Shown one piece after another: positions 23,745-33,987 of a DNA stretch of 64,000 bases. The notes beneath the pieces were generated by a model. The model was given only the letters and a program-made list of their open reading frames with translations. It did not search any database and had not been told where the DNA came from. Source of the DNA: Rhypophila decipiens (taxonomy: Eukaryota; Ascomycota; Sordariomycetes; Sordariales; Naviculisporaceae); NCBI GenBank assembly GCA_033297075.1, contig MU858095.1:153703-217702 (forward strand), written 5' to 3'. The translations under genes and the position numbers were made by a program. Position 1 is the first letter of the stretch; each line of letters begins with the position of its first letter.

Positions 23745-25515
23745 AAGAGTACTTGTCTACGATCATCAGATAAAGGATAGATTTGTCTCTAGCTTGAAAC
23801 TGAAAGCCCTATTCCATTTATACAGCAGCAGTCTTTGTAGCAACAATCTCCTATTTCTCTTCACAACATGACGCATTTCTTTAATGTGCTGTAAATGCCG
23901 TGCTCAAAATTGGTTCATCCATTTCAAGCTTCTGATTAAAAGCCTTTCAACCCGATTCCATCCACTGACTTGAGTTGAGTTGAGAAGAGTGGATGACCAT
24001 GTACGCAACCCTAACCCTAACCCTCATACCACACGACACATGACAAACCTGAATACTCTGTGGAGGTTCATCTTTAACGCCCGTTCCTCGGTCGCGTTTC
24101 TCAGTTACAATTCAAGGCCCGGTTCTGACTTGAGTTGAATTGAATTGAATCGAAATCACCTGTTTTAAACGCGAGCAGCATGCATGTGCATAATTATGTT
24201 TTACTCTTGCATACTTGCATTATTAAGTCCCCGAATTGAGGGGGCCATTCTCAGCCGTCAGCATCGTACTAGGACGCAGCCTAGCCTCCAAGTCCAAAGT
24301 AGGTTATGCTTGGCAAATACAGCCCGAGTGTGTACCAATTAGGAAACCAGACAAACAGCGTTCACTTCAACTGGACCAAACAAAACACCGAGTCTGCTTA
24401 TTACAGGTATGAAATGCCAACCTGATCAGTGCCACACAATAACATATGTACGCCGAGCTCGTAAATGAGCAGATATTCTCTAAACGACGGGTGGCAACAA
24501 GTAAAATGTACAGCCAGATAAGCTAGGCATGACAGCTGTCTTGTCGTAACTAAGGACATGTATTTGAGGGGCCGGTGGCTGCGCGGATGGACTGACCACC
24601 CTCTTTGTTCCCGAATCAGGACTATAGAGAGGGGAAATACGAAACTGACTCGGACGGTTAAGGCAGGCTCTCGGCGCACGTCCTCCCGCCTCCTTGCCGT
24701 CCCTACTTGCATCCATACTTACTTGACAAGTCATTCCCCAGCCGTGCGCCCACGATACGACCCCGGCATGGCTTGAGGCCGCCAGGTCAGTGTGCCTCTT
24801 GGAGCCGTCATCTACATGCAAGAAAGAGCCACGGGCCATGTAAGGATATTGAGGCGGCTCTGCGGCGTACAACTACGTCGATACGCTGCCGCATGTGAAT
24901 CATACCTTCTGATTGGAGAACCGCTATCTTTGCAAGTAGGTAGGGCATTCGGGGTCCCCGATCTACAACACCGTTCCCTCGAAGGAAAAGGTGATAGAGC
25001 TCGGAACTCAAAGGTCTGATTGGTGAGGAGACAAGGCGCGAGATTGATACACCAAAAATGACGGCGGCTTCGAGGAGCTATGACCGAAACTACCCGTGAA
25101 ACTGTGACAATTGCCCTTCTATCTCTATCTAGTGGCCCTCCCAAGGATCAATATTATGTATCACGTAGACTGTAGGGCTGGGGCATTGGCCACTGAGATA
25201 ACATGAACATCCAATGCGTGCCCAGGTGACCAGCATATCGGGTAGCATTGTAGCAAGACCGCCAGTGGCACAGAACTACAGATAACTGCTCGTTGATATT
25301 CGGGCTTTACTACTTTCCACTCTTTCGACCGCAGCATTCTCATTGTAAGTGGTATTAGCTGTTCAAAAAGAAATTTGCGTAGGAAACATCAGTCTGAACA
25401 AGCCTCAACATGGCCAGTTAGACTTTGTGGATGGTACTTTGGGATGTCTGTCCGAGAAATCCGTCTTAGCTCTCCAAGGTACAATGACCATCGCCAGTTA
25501 GGGTATTATCCTACG
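23745..25515. other. Intergenic region, about 1.8 kb, with telomere-type box and TTGAR microsatellites
   Basis: No supported gene. Two short runs of the TTGAG/TTGAA pentamer (about 23970-23985 and 24129-24151) flank three CCCTAA units at 24007-24024. A region near 24680-25000 stays open on both strands but lacks any recognisable protein. Confidence 0.5.
24007..24024 (+). repeat. Interstitial telomere-type box, three units
   Basis: AACCCTAACCCTAACCCT lies in the intergenic region upstream of nothing obvious and between two TTGAR microsatellites. It is the longest of three such boxes in the window. Confidence 0.65.
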
Positions 25516-27604
25516 CTACCTCATTTCATACATGTTTTGCTGACCGAGCTTCCTTCTCCTAATCCTGAATCGAACGGCACCGTTGGGCTTGGCAACGCCC
25601 AGTCCGAAGCGAGGACAGTCAAACTCCAAGTCTTTGCCCCGGTCACTATCCGCGTGCAAGATCTCAATGTCAAAGTTTGTAATCATTGTAGCTGCTGTAA
25701 TGAGCATAATGCGCTTGGCTAGTAGCCTGCCGGGGCAAGCGTGTTGGCCGCCTGTGTTCGCGGGGTTATGTGATTAGCTCCAAGTTCTCTGAATTTTATG
25801 ATCTGGAAAGATGTGGAATAAAAAGGAACAGAATTGGCCTACCTCCGAACGGGATCCAAGCACCTTCCAATCCCTCCGTGCTGAAAGATGTGCCCTGTCC
25901 AGCAACAGGGCCAGAGTCTTCTCCCGTGTTTGCCTTGAGCTTGGTAGGCCCGGTCAGTCGCACCATTCCGTGCTTTGCTTGGAAACTATCCCCAGACGTG
26001 GCTTGGTCGTTCCCTGAAGTGACCTTTTTACTGCTGGTAAAGTTTGAAGACTCAGACCTGGAGACCAGAAACCTCTCGGCCCAAAATTCGTCGAGTGGTC
26101 GCTGCCCCTGTTTGTTATCCCAAACAGCCTCGTCTGTGTGCGCAAGCCAGGTATTGGCCACCATAAGTGTGCCCTTGGGCACCGGCGCAATGTTCGTGCT
26201 TCCACTCCCGATATGGAGATCATGATGGGGCGCTGTGCGAGGGATGTGAATGCGCACGCCGAATCGCAGGGTCTCTGCGTACAGGGACGATAGGAGCGGA
26301 ATCGAATCGAGGTCCTTCGATTCGAATGCCTGAAAACCAGCGCCGTTTCCATGGCTTTTATCATGTTGAGAAACTGGAGAGAGTGATGCGCGCAATGAAG
26401 AGAGGAGCCTTTCCGATCGCAAGATCTGCAGGATCAAGGTCGCTGAGGAGGGAACCACATTGGTGACGGAAGCCCAGATGACTGCGAGGTCTGCTGATGC
26501 CACCGAGTCTTTGTCCTGTCCTGTTGCGAGAAATAGAACCTGGTATCTTTCGCGCATCATCTTGGTCCCCCATGAAGGATCTGAGTACGAATCATTTTCA
26601 GCGTCGTGGCGGTGACTTTTGGTGTGGGCCACGGCGTCGGCATGCCAATTCTTGACGCACTGAAGAAGTCTGTCTCGTAATCGGTAGACCCTCGGCGCCA
26701 GAAACCGTGGGACTCTGCTAGCAAGGAGTGCGATGCGCTTGTCGTACTCCCAGAGATTCGGCAGGAAGTCTGGGTTCTGGCTCAAAAGGTGATCACCGAA
26801 AAGCGTCCGTATTAGCGCGGAGCCGAGATGTTGTTCGAAAAATGATACCAAGTCCGGTCCCTCGATCCACTCACTGTCTCTTGTATGGATGTCGAGTGAC
26901 TGAAGAGCCTCGGCGAAGTATTTCTGATATCGCTGGGTGATGGGCTCCAGACCGTCTTTCAGCAACCCGGAAACGAGGTTTTCGTGTGTGATGAGGATGA
27001 TTCTGTCTTCTGGTCGGCCGGCTGAGCTCCCCTGGATGGGTTTCAATCTAGCACCGGAGGTGTCGTTCGCGTAAGCTTTGGCGGCTGCATGTCCCATGCC
27101 GAAGCCATGGTGCAACATGAGGGCGTATGCACGGGAAACGGTCGTGCGCGCATCGTGGAACAGCTCAGCGACGTTGCGAGGTCCCTGGATCAGATAGATG
27201 CTGTCTTGGAAGATGGGAACATGGAGCGTGGCCCCATAGGGAAATTTCTGTCTGCAGAACCATTGTTAGCAGTTTGGCTTTGCACATTTGGAGTTGTTGC
27301 GTCTGACCGGGGTTGAAATGGTGGAGGATTACCTTGCGTTCAGCAGAAATTGACTACCGTCCCGAAGAAAGGGTATCGTATTCTTGAGAAATGGTACAGA
27401 GTACGGGACGGTATTGCGTCTGGGCGGTTTCGATCCCAACCTGACCGAGGGTAATATGATAGACAGAAACCCGAAAAGTAGGAAGAATAAGCCGCCAATC
27501 CAAAAGACGGGGATGACGATGTGGATAACACGAATGAAAGATCGAGCGGCCGCACCGGTCAAAGATCCCATCTCCAGGTTCTCCCCACCAGGAGAGGAAT
27601 ACAT
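25516..27604 (-). CDS. Cytochrome P450, CYP7/CYP8-like (prostacyclin-synthase/oxysterol-hydroxylase type)
   Basis: Three exons on the minus strand, 27604-27333, 27251-25843 and 25751-25516, give 638 aa; introns are 81 and 91 bp. The second intron splits the heme loop, and joining the exons restores WIPFGGGQHACPGRLLAKRI with the cysteine ligand. The N-terminus is a membrane anchor (VIPVFWIGGLFFLLFGF). The I-helix reads VIWASVTNVVPSSATL, without the usual AGxDT threonine, as in the CYP7/CYP8 clan. ExxR is YAETLRFGVRIHIPR. The protein is longer than a usual P450 because of insertions before the heme loop. It could hydroxylate or isomerise a lipid or terpenoid; the substrate is unknown. MGSLTG at 27571 is an alternative start. 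It is divergent from the cysteine-less P450 at 29744. Confidence 0.88.
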
Positions 27605-29743
27605 GACAAGCTGCAAAATGAGATGATAGAATTCAGGGTAGATGGCAAATAGTGACAAATCAGACTAACGAAGAGCAATGTGAAAGTAGGAGCATTGACC
27701 TCGAGAGAGGTTATTGAAAAGCTACTATGTTTATAATATTAATAACACAGGGCGCGTCCTTGTGAGGCACAAAAGGACATTCTATTCTCTTGAGCTCCTG
27801 AACACATGTGAATGCCAGGCTTCATACGGCAGCCGGAATTCTTGGCAACCATGGCGATGACTATGTGGGGATCCATAAACAACGAAAAGACATCAGTTGC
27901 CCACTCGATGAGGAAAGCTTCAGATACAGAACAAGATACTCCTGAGTTGTAACCTCTTTGTGACTGTGCCATGGCTTGGCCGCGCAGAGGTGTGCTAACT
28001 TGTAAGTCGGGCCATGAACTACCGGCTCATCTTCCTATCGCTGTATCTCCTTTTGCAAGAAGGCACCCTCTTGATGACCCAGAATCTTCCTCTAGCCCCG
28101 AGCTCGATGTGTTTCCCAGTGTCCAATGATAGTGAGGGTATATGGGTAACCAATTGAAGAAGTGAATACTAGGAACTTCTGCCTTGCGTGTTTGGTAGAC
28201 TCCAGGCTAGATCGCTATACACCAACACCGGATGACAGTGACACCCTCCCAGGACATGTCGACCGGCGCCAACTGGTTTTGCCGCCTCATACTTTGTCTA
28301 GGTATGTATGCCGAATAGGCGCCAAGGTGGTGGTCAATATCTGTGTGAAAGTGGTAGTGATTGCGAGTTCATTCTTGGCTCCTTCCGGTCGTTATCCCGA
28401 AGCCGCCAGAGGACACCGAGCTTCCCGGATTAGTGATGCATTCCTTTCCTCCTCAATATTTGATGCTCGTCTGTGGCATGGAACAATAATCACCCCGTGG
28501 GGAACGGAAATTGGCGGTCTTTTTGTTCTCAATGCTACTCTCATCCTTCGATATTGCTGTGTTTTTGGAGTTTATGGAGTCTTAGCCAACAAGAGGGTCA
28601 AGGAAGTTGGGATCTAGTATGATCTAGACCGAAGTGACGTTTGTAAACAAACGTGGTGGTGCCGATTTGGGGGCCACGGATCGGTGGTTTTAACCCGTCC
28701 CTTCAGCTCAAAGGAGCAGTAAACGTACGGTCTAGCAGTACGGTCCGTCCCGTGGTGTACGAGCTAAGCCAGAGTCGCGAGAGAACTTGAAGGTCCGAAT
28801 ACGCATGTGCCTCAATACGCATACATGCCTTCCATTTGGACCACTAAAATCAATGACAGGTACCGCACGTAAGAACCACACATGGACACAACGTCTTTGT
28901 CGGTGGTGTAGTGTACAGTGCAGGAGAGAACGCCTGCTGATTGGACACAACTCTGGGTGGTCAGCACATTTCATTGAATGAAATACAGTAGATTGCATTC
29001 ATACACTTCTGGGAGCCTGTCATGCTGGGCAACACCGCTTTAGTATCCGAAGGCACTCTCGTCTTATAATATGTTACCAATTATCTTGGTTCTCAGGCTA
29101 AAGTTCTGGTGCACGTTCCCTTTTGGGGCATATTATTCGACAACGGCACCCAGCCCTCCACCAACCCGCGTAATGGATTACCCCTGGTCCGGAACTTCCC
29201 ACTGGTACATGTAGGTACTCGAGAAGGTACCGGCCGTCAAGTTCCCACACTGAAACTTTCACATTTACCATACACTACATACACCCTCACTCTCAGATGC
29301 TCACCATGTGCATCTAGATTCTCATGAGTTCATTATCATGGGAGGATTATAGCACAATCCAGGCAATGGCTTTGTCCGTCGATTCAGATTGGTCTCGACA
29401 AGGGGCTGAACTTGCCTTTGCCACGGTCGGGAGTTTTTTGGACCCCGTTTTATTCACCTGTGGGCTGCATCTCGTCGGTCCAACGGCCAACAAGGAGGTT
29501 GGATGATGTGGCGGTGACTTAATCTCTAGCCAATATCACATTCTTTGCCCATCATCTGCCTAATCATCCACATCTGATCTGACCGGGAAACTGCTCATAT
29601 TCGTCAACCACGGTGATCCTTATCCGAGTCATCCGTTAACCATTGTTTCTGCTGTTTGTTGACATCCTTTACCTCTTTTGCCAACTAGCTTGGCCTACCT
29701 GCTCATTCTTTCATCCGCCATCATTTGCCAAAGGCCCCCCACC
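27605..29743. promoter_or_regulatory. Divergent intergenic region between two P450 genes, about 2.1 kb
   Basis: It must contain both P450 promoters. Frames at 27739-27972 (minus, 77 codons, seven Cys but no signal peptide) and 28162-28617 (plus, from GTG) were judged unsupported. Repeated GTACGGT/ACGGTC elements occur near 28726-28760. No other feature was recognised. Confidence 0.45.
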
Positions 29744-31692
29744 ATGATTGGCCAAGTTCTTTCTTACATCCATTCAGATGGAAAATGGATCTCATGCGTG
29801 GTCTTGTGGATTCTGTGGAGGACTTGGATCTTCACCATCAAACCACGCCTACCTGTCTTTAGAGATGAGGTTGATGTGTTGCCTTACAACATTCCTTGTG
29901 AGTTCACCACGATCATAGATATAACATTTACATCAAGAATTTCTATTCTGACATTGTTTAGTCATAGGTAAGTAGTTCTATTCACCCGTCGTGATGCCAC
30001 ATGCGCGTTGACTGCCACCAAGGCACGAGCAACACCGAAGCTCACATCATGTACCAGGCCATGCAATATCACTCTTCTGGGACCCTTTAGCCCTATACGA
30101 GTATGCTCAGTAAGTATTCACAGCCTTCGCACAAGTAACTGACTATCTTTCCAACGCTTACATACCATTTCAGTACCTACTTTGGCAAGACCCGAAAGCC
30201 TTATGCCATTCACACAGCTGGTCAAATCACAGTTGTTATCACGGACCCTCACCAAGCAGCCGAGATACTCGGCAATGATGATAGCTACACATCGGACCCG
30301 TTCCTCGACGCTCTCTACCGAACGGTTGGTGGTGTCTCGATCCCTGGAAGTCAAACGCTCTGGAAGAAAGGCCGCCCAAACATCAATGCCAACAACAAGA
30401 CATCGAGTCTCGTCCACAAGTGTCATGAAATCTTACTCAACCAGCTCAGCAGCCCAAATATCAACACCAAGGTCGTATCTTTAATCGAGACGGCAACACG
30501 CAATGGGATCCCATCATCCACAGAGATCAGCCACACAAAAGACAACATCAAGGTGGTAAGCCTACACCGCTGGTGCCGGGACATCTTGATCAAGGCCCAG
30601 ATGGACTTATTCTTCGGGCCATCGCTGGTGGACGAGATAGAGCCCGACGCCGTAACCCTTTTTGACTCATTCGACGCCAATTCCTGGATGCTCGCCTATC
30701 AATACCCGTCCTTCTTGGCCAAACAAGCCACGATGCCCCGCGAAAATCTTGTTCGGGCGTTACAGACATATCTTGACGCTGTAGCGGACAAGAAGGACAA
30801 TGATGAACACAACCCGGTGTTTGCCCTTGTGATTGAGGAGATGAAAACTGCTGGCCTCTCACACGAAGACTGTGCACGGGTGTTGTTGGTTATGTTTTGG
30901 GAGTAAGTTCTTGCTTGGCCCCGCCGTTTGACTTGGATCTATGTATGGAATGTTGACAAAAAGAACAGAATCAACGCTACCGTCCAAACAACAGCCTTTT
31001 GCATGCTAGCCCATCTCCTCCGCCCCGAGAACAAGGGTCTAATCGACACCACCCGAAAGGAAACAATACCAGTGACCACGGACATGACTTCTCAGTTAGT
31101 ACGTAGAACAAGCATGGAAGTCCAGCCTCTGGATGATCCCAGCGTGTTCGACTACAATGCCTTCAGCTCTTCAATCTGTCCTACTCTGCACTCACTATAT
31201 GCTGAAGTTATGCGTGTCTTCAACACGAGCGCCCCAATCCGGGTCACTACAAGACCAGTTTCTCTCAGCAGCGGTACACAGAGCAACTCCGAGACCAAAG
31301 TCATACCCACAAACACCAAGATTGTTCTGCCCCAGAGGATGATAGCCTTGTCTCCCGAACTATTTGGACCAAAGGCAGACCATGTTGATCCACACCGCTT
31401 TGTGACTCCTAGTAACAAGGAAGATGCTGCCCATGCTCCTGAGAGCTTGGTATTAGGCACATTCCTGCCTCAAAATAGTGCCAAGACAGTTGGAAAGTCT
31501 GCTGTGCTGGCTTTTGTTGCTTTTGTGCTATGGAGATTTGATCTAGAAGTCGTACCCGAAGGCCAGATGGCAAAGGATGGCAAGACTGTTGGGATGGGTG
31601 TCCCTAGAATTGCTTTGAAGAGGCCGAGCCTCGGTGTGAGCAGACAGGTCGACGGGGATGATGTGGTTGTTGAAGTGAGGAATAGACAATAG
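29744..31692 (+). CDS. P450-fold protein lacking the heme-ligand cysteine (CYP7/CYP8-like)
   Basis: Five exons give 554 aa: 29744-29897, a 6-nt microexon 29962-29967, 30058-30109, 30174-30902 and 30969-31692; introns are 64, 90, 64 and 66 bp, all GT-AG. The microexon restores PYNIPFIGHAISLFWDP, the conserved proline-rich start of the P450 fold. The I-helix region is VMFWEINATVQTTAF, and ExxR is kept in LYAEVMRVFN. Where the heme loop FGGGxxxCPGR should be, just before LAFVAFVLWRFDLE, the sequence is LGTFLPQNSAKTVGKSAV: Asn (codon 31474-31476) replaces Cys, and the Gly, Pro and Arg are also gone. All exons are otherwise open and correctly spliced. It therefore cannot be a normal heme-thiolate monooxygenase. 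It may be a pseudoenzyme, a repurposed non-oxidative enzyme, or a recently inactivated gene. Confidence 0.82.
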
Positions 31693-32295
31693 CTTCATAG
31701 AGGCAGCATCCAATCTTAACGTCAGAGTCCCAGCAGTGATATCTTGTACTAACCCAGCACAGTCCCATCTTGGTAACCCTGCCTCTTGCCAAAACTCGTA
31801 AAATCGAATAGTATCCTTGTAAGGATCCATACCGAAACGTCTTGTCCTGTTGTTCTTCAAGGTCCAACCAAGGCAAATTATCCGCGAAAGACATGGAGAA
31901 TATATTGTGGTTGGTTTTCGTTCTCGAGTCCGGCGAAGACTATTCGGACGTTGGTTCGATCGAGGAAGGAGACGGCATTGAGGGCGGTGATTCAAATATT
32001 TGGATATCAATATTGCGGATATGTGGAAATGGGTTGGTCTATCAGCGCCTGTATAACCTAAAGCGTTGGAAATTGAAATGACGCTCGAACAGGCAGGCCG
32101 CCACCTATGGTGCACCCAACTTGAAGTCAGTATTTTGGTGATTATGATCAATTATAGTCAAACACAGACATACCTCTCGTGTTTTTCAAGATTGTCCTTG
32201 CCTACCAGCGAGTTTAGGACAACGTTGAGGCCGCTGTTATCCCGGTTGTTCGTCAGCCATCCATTTCCAAGAGTTCCAAGAAGACAACAACGATA
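31693..32295. other. Intergenic region between P450-like gene and reductase remnant
   Basis: Minus-strand frames between 31543 and 32151 are open for 100-200 codons but carry no recognised domain and partly overlap the P450 end. This stretch could be further decayed sequence belonging to the reductase remnant, but no homology was recognised. Confidence 0.4.
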
Positions 32296-32487
32296 CTTGC
32301 CCTTTCCTCCGATACGATGGGCACCGAGCTTTTCGAGCCCCGTATTAACGTTGCGGACCTTGGAGTTGTAGTGCTCAAAGGTATTGTTGCCCAAACCGAA
32401 AGCGACATAGTTGAGAATGCCGAGGCAGAGGATGGAGTCTCGTTTGATTCGATGGTCCTCGCCGGCTGGTTCAAGAAACTCCTGGTC
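32296..32487 (-). pseudogene. NADPH-cytochrome P450 reductase fragment (flavodoxin domain)
   Basis: A 64-codon open stretch reads QEFLEPAGED, then ILNYVAFGLGNNTFEHYN and LEKLGAHRIGGKG. This matches the FMN-binding flavodoxin domain of NADPH-P450 reductase, where the family has NLNYVVFGLGNNTYEHYN and LGAKRIGxxGEGDDG. After GGKG the acidic GEGDD loop is lost and the frame runs out; there is no start codon, no upstream anchor and no FAD/NADPH domain. It is a broken relic, not a working reductase. Its position 0.6 kb from the cysteine-less P450 and on the opposite strand suggests a decayed duplicated reductase that once accompanied the P450 genes. Confidence 0.75.
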
Positions 32488-33705
32488 TGTCTACTGCAAG
32501 GGGGACTGCTAAACTATAATTGCAGAATCCTGCGGTGGGAAGCTGAAAGGTAGAAACGAGGCATAACAGGTAGTTGGGACCAGATGGCACAAGCTCCAGT
32601 CCCCTCCGTAGAGGGACTCTGACTAAGGGCTACAATGTTTCGTGGGATGAGGTACGGTTTGCGCTGAGTTCCAACTTAGCGCAGCTGTCAGTGAGTCGGG
32701 GGGTGATGGGGCAGGGAGGGGTAGGTTAAGTACTGGGCCAACGGGTCAATTGGTTCCTGTTGTTTCCCCCGCTGTGGAAAGTGAGAGCGAAGGCTCTGTT
32801 TGAAAAGGTGGGGCCTGGGGAAATTCTTGAGATCAGATTCTGGACCATCCGACCATGACCGAATGAGGTATACGGTCGGTGATATGTTTTACAATAATCA
32901 TCTTCAACATTCCTAACTTGGATCTAATTCCATATATGATGCGACAGGAGGAACCAGGCGCAGGCGAAACCTCGACCCCGAGGGCGGCTTCTCGTCGTGA
33001 GCTGAGAGACAAGACATGCCACGGGACTCACACTGAGAAAGCATGAGGCTTTAGGGACGGGAAAGGTTCACGCGAAGGAACAAGTTTCAGCGTAGAGTTT
33101 GTTTCAGGTCTCTGTAGCCACATTAGTGTCTAGGCAGTTTCGAAGGTCTCGATATTGGTGGTGGAGGGCGCGAGGGCCGTTGCAGATGCTTTTCCGAGAT
33201 GTCCGAAGTGTCCGAGATCTCCGTCGAGTAAACCATATAGCCTCCAGGAGTTCGCCCTTATCACCACAAGGGCCTAAGGTGTTTGATATCCACTGCATCA
33301 CTCCAAAACGAGTTGAGCGAATCTGGTGCCAATAGTCGACAGTCGCCAGCGGTCCATCATGCTAGTTGAGATGTGAGTCTTGGCACCGTCCTGCAGATGG
33401 GTTCGTAGCAACCCGCATCTTCCTTCTCGTCACCAATATGATTACTCAGAGATGGACCCAGTATACATGGCAGAATGATACCGTATCATTACGGGGAGTA
33501 TGATCTTGATATTTGACATGTGCTATTAATACAACCACAGAATGTAACTACTCCTCCTAGATGACTGTCCGTCCAAAAGTCCGAATCCCCTCGGCGGGGT
33601 AAGATATATGTTCGTTTTTAATGAGGTCTCGTTTTAATCGTTTTAATGGTCGAGATGCAAATGTGCAGCGGATGGACGAACGAGGTCGTGTTGTTGTGTG
33701 TTGGT
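32488..33705. other. Intergenic region, about 1.2 kb, no supported gene
   Basis: Short frames on both strands, none with a signature. Nothing else was recognised. Confidence 0.5.
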
Positions 33706-33987
33706 TTATCTCCGAACCCCAGAATTTGTCTTCCACTCGCCAGCGTCCTTGATGCCCTGCGAAACAGACGCTACGCCACCCTCGAGACCAGTGCCGATGT
33801 TGGCGATGCCATCACCAAGTGGTCTTCCCACGCCGCCTGTGGCACCGTTGACGGTCTCGCCGATTCCTCGAGAGGCAGCGCCGACCACTCCGCCAACTGT
33901 GTTTGACAGGCCGCCGACCGTGTTGCCGAGAGTGGAGGTGACGGTCTTGCCGGCGCCGGCGATGCCTGAGTCTTTCTTGCTGTTCAT
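33706..33987 (-). CDS. Small Gly-rich repeat protein (LEA-like, fungal conserved hypothetical)
   Basis: A single-exon frame of 93 aa starting MNSKKDSGIAGAG. It consists of near-repeats of 11 or so residues with Gly, Thr, Val and Asn: GNTVGGLSNTVGGVVGAAS, GIGETVNGATGG, GDGIANIGTGLEGG. The pattern resembles small hydrophilic, amphipathic-helix proteins of ascomycetes that respond to stress (LEA-like). No signal peptide or membrane helix. Frame, start context and biased composition support a real gene; the role is unknown. Confidence 0.65.
   Translation of the reverse strand: MNSKKDSGIAGAGKTVTSTLGNTVGGLSNTVGGVVGAASRGIGETVNGATGGVGRPLGDGIANIGTGLEGGVASVSQGIKDAGEWKTNSGVRR

Noticed and set aside
27739..27972. 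77-codon minus-strand frame with several cysteines
   Set aside because: It looked like a small Cys-rich secreted protein, but there is no signal peptide and cysteine spacing matches no family known to me.
28162..28617. 151-codon plus-strand frame between the two P450s
   Set aside because: It begins only with GTG, has no recognised motif and no splice-linked extension.
31543..32151. 202-codon minus-strand frame
   Set aside because: It overlaps the 3' end of the P450-like gene and shows no domain; it starts inside low-quality coding sequence.
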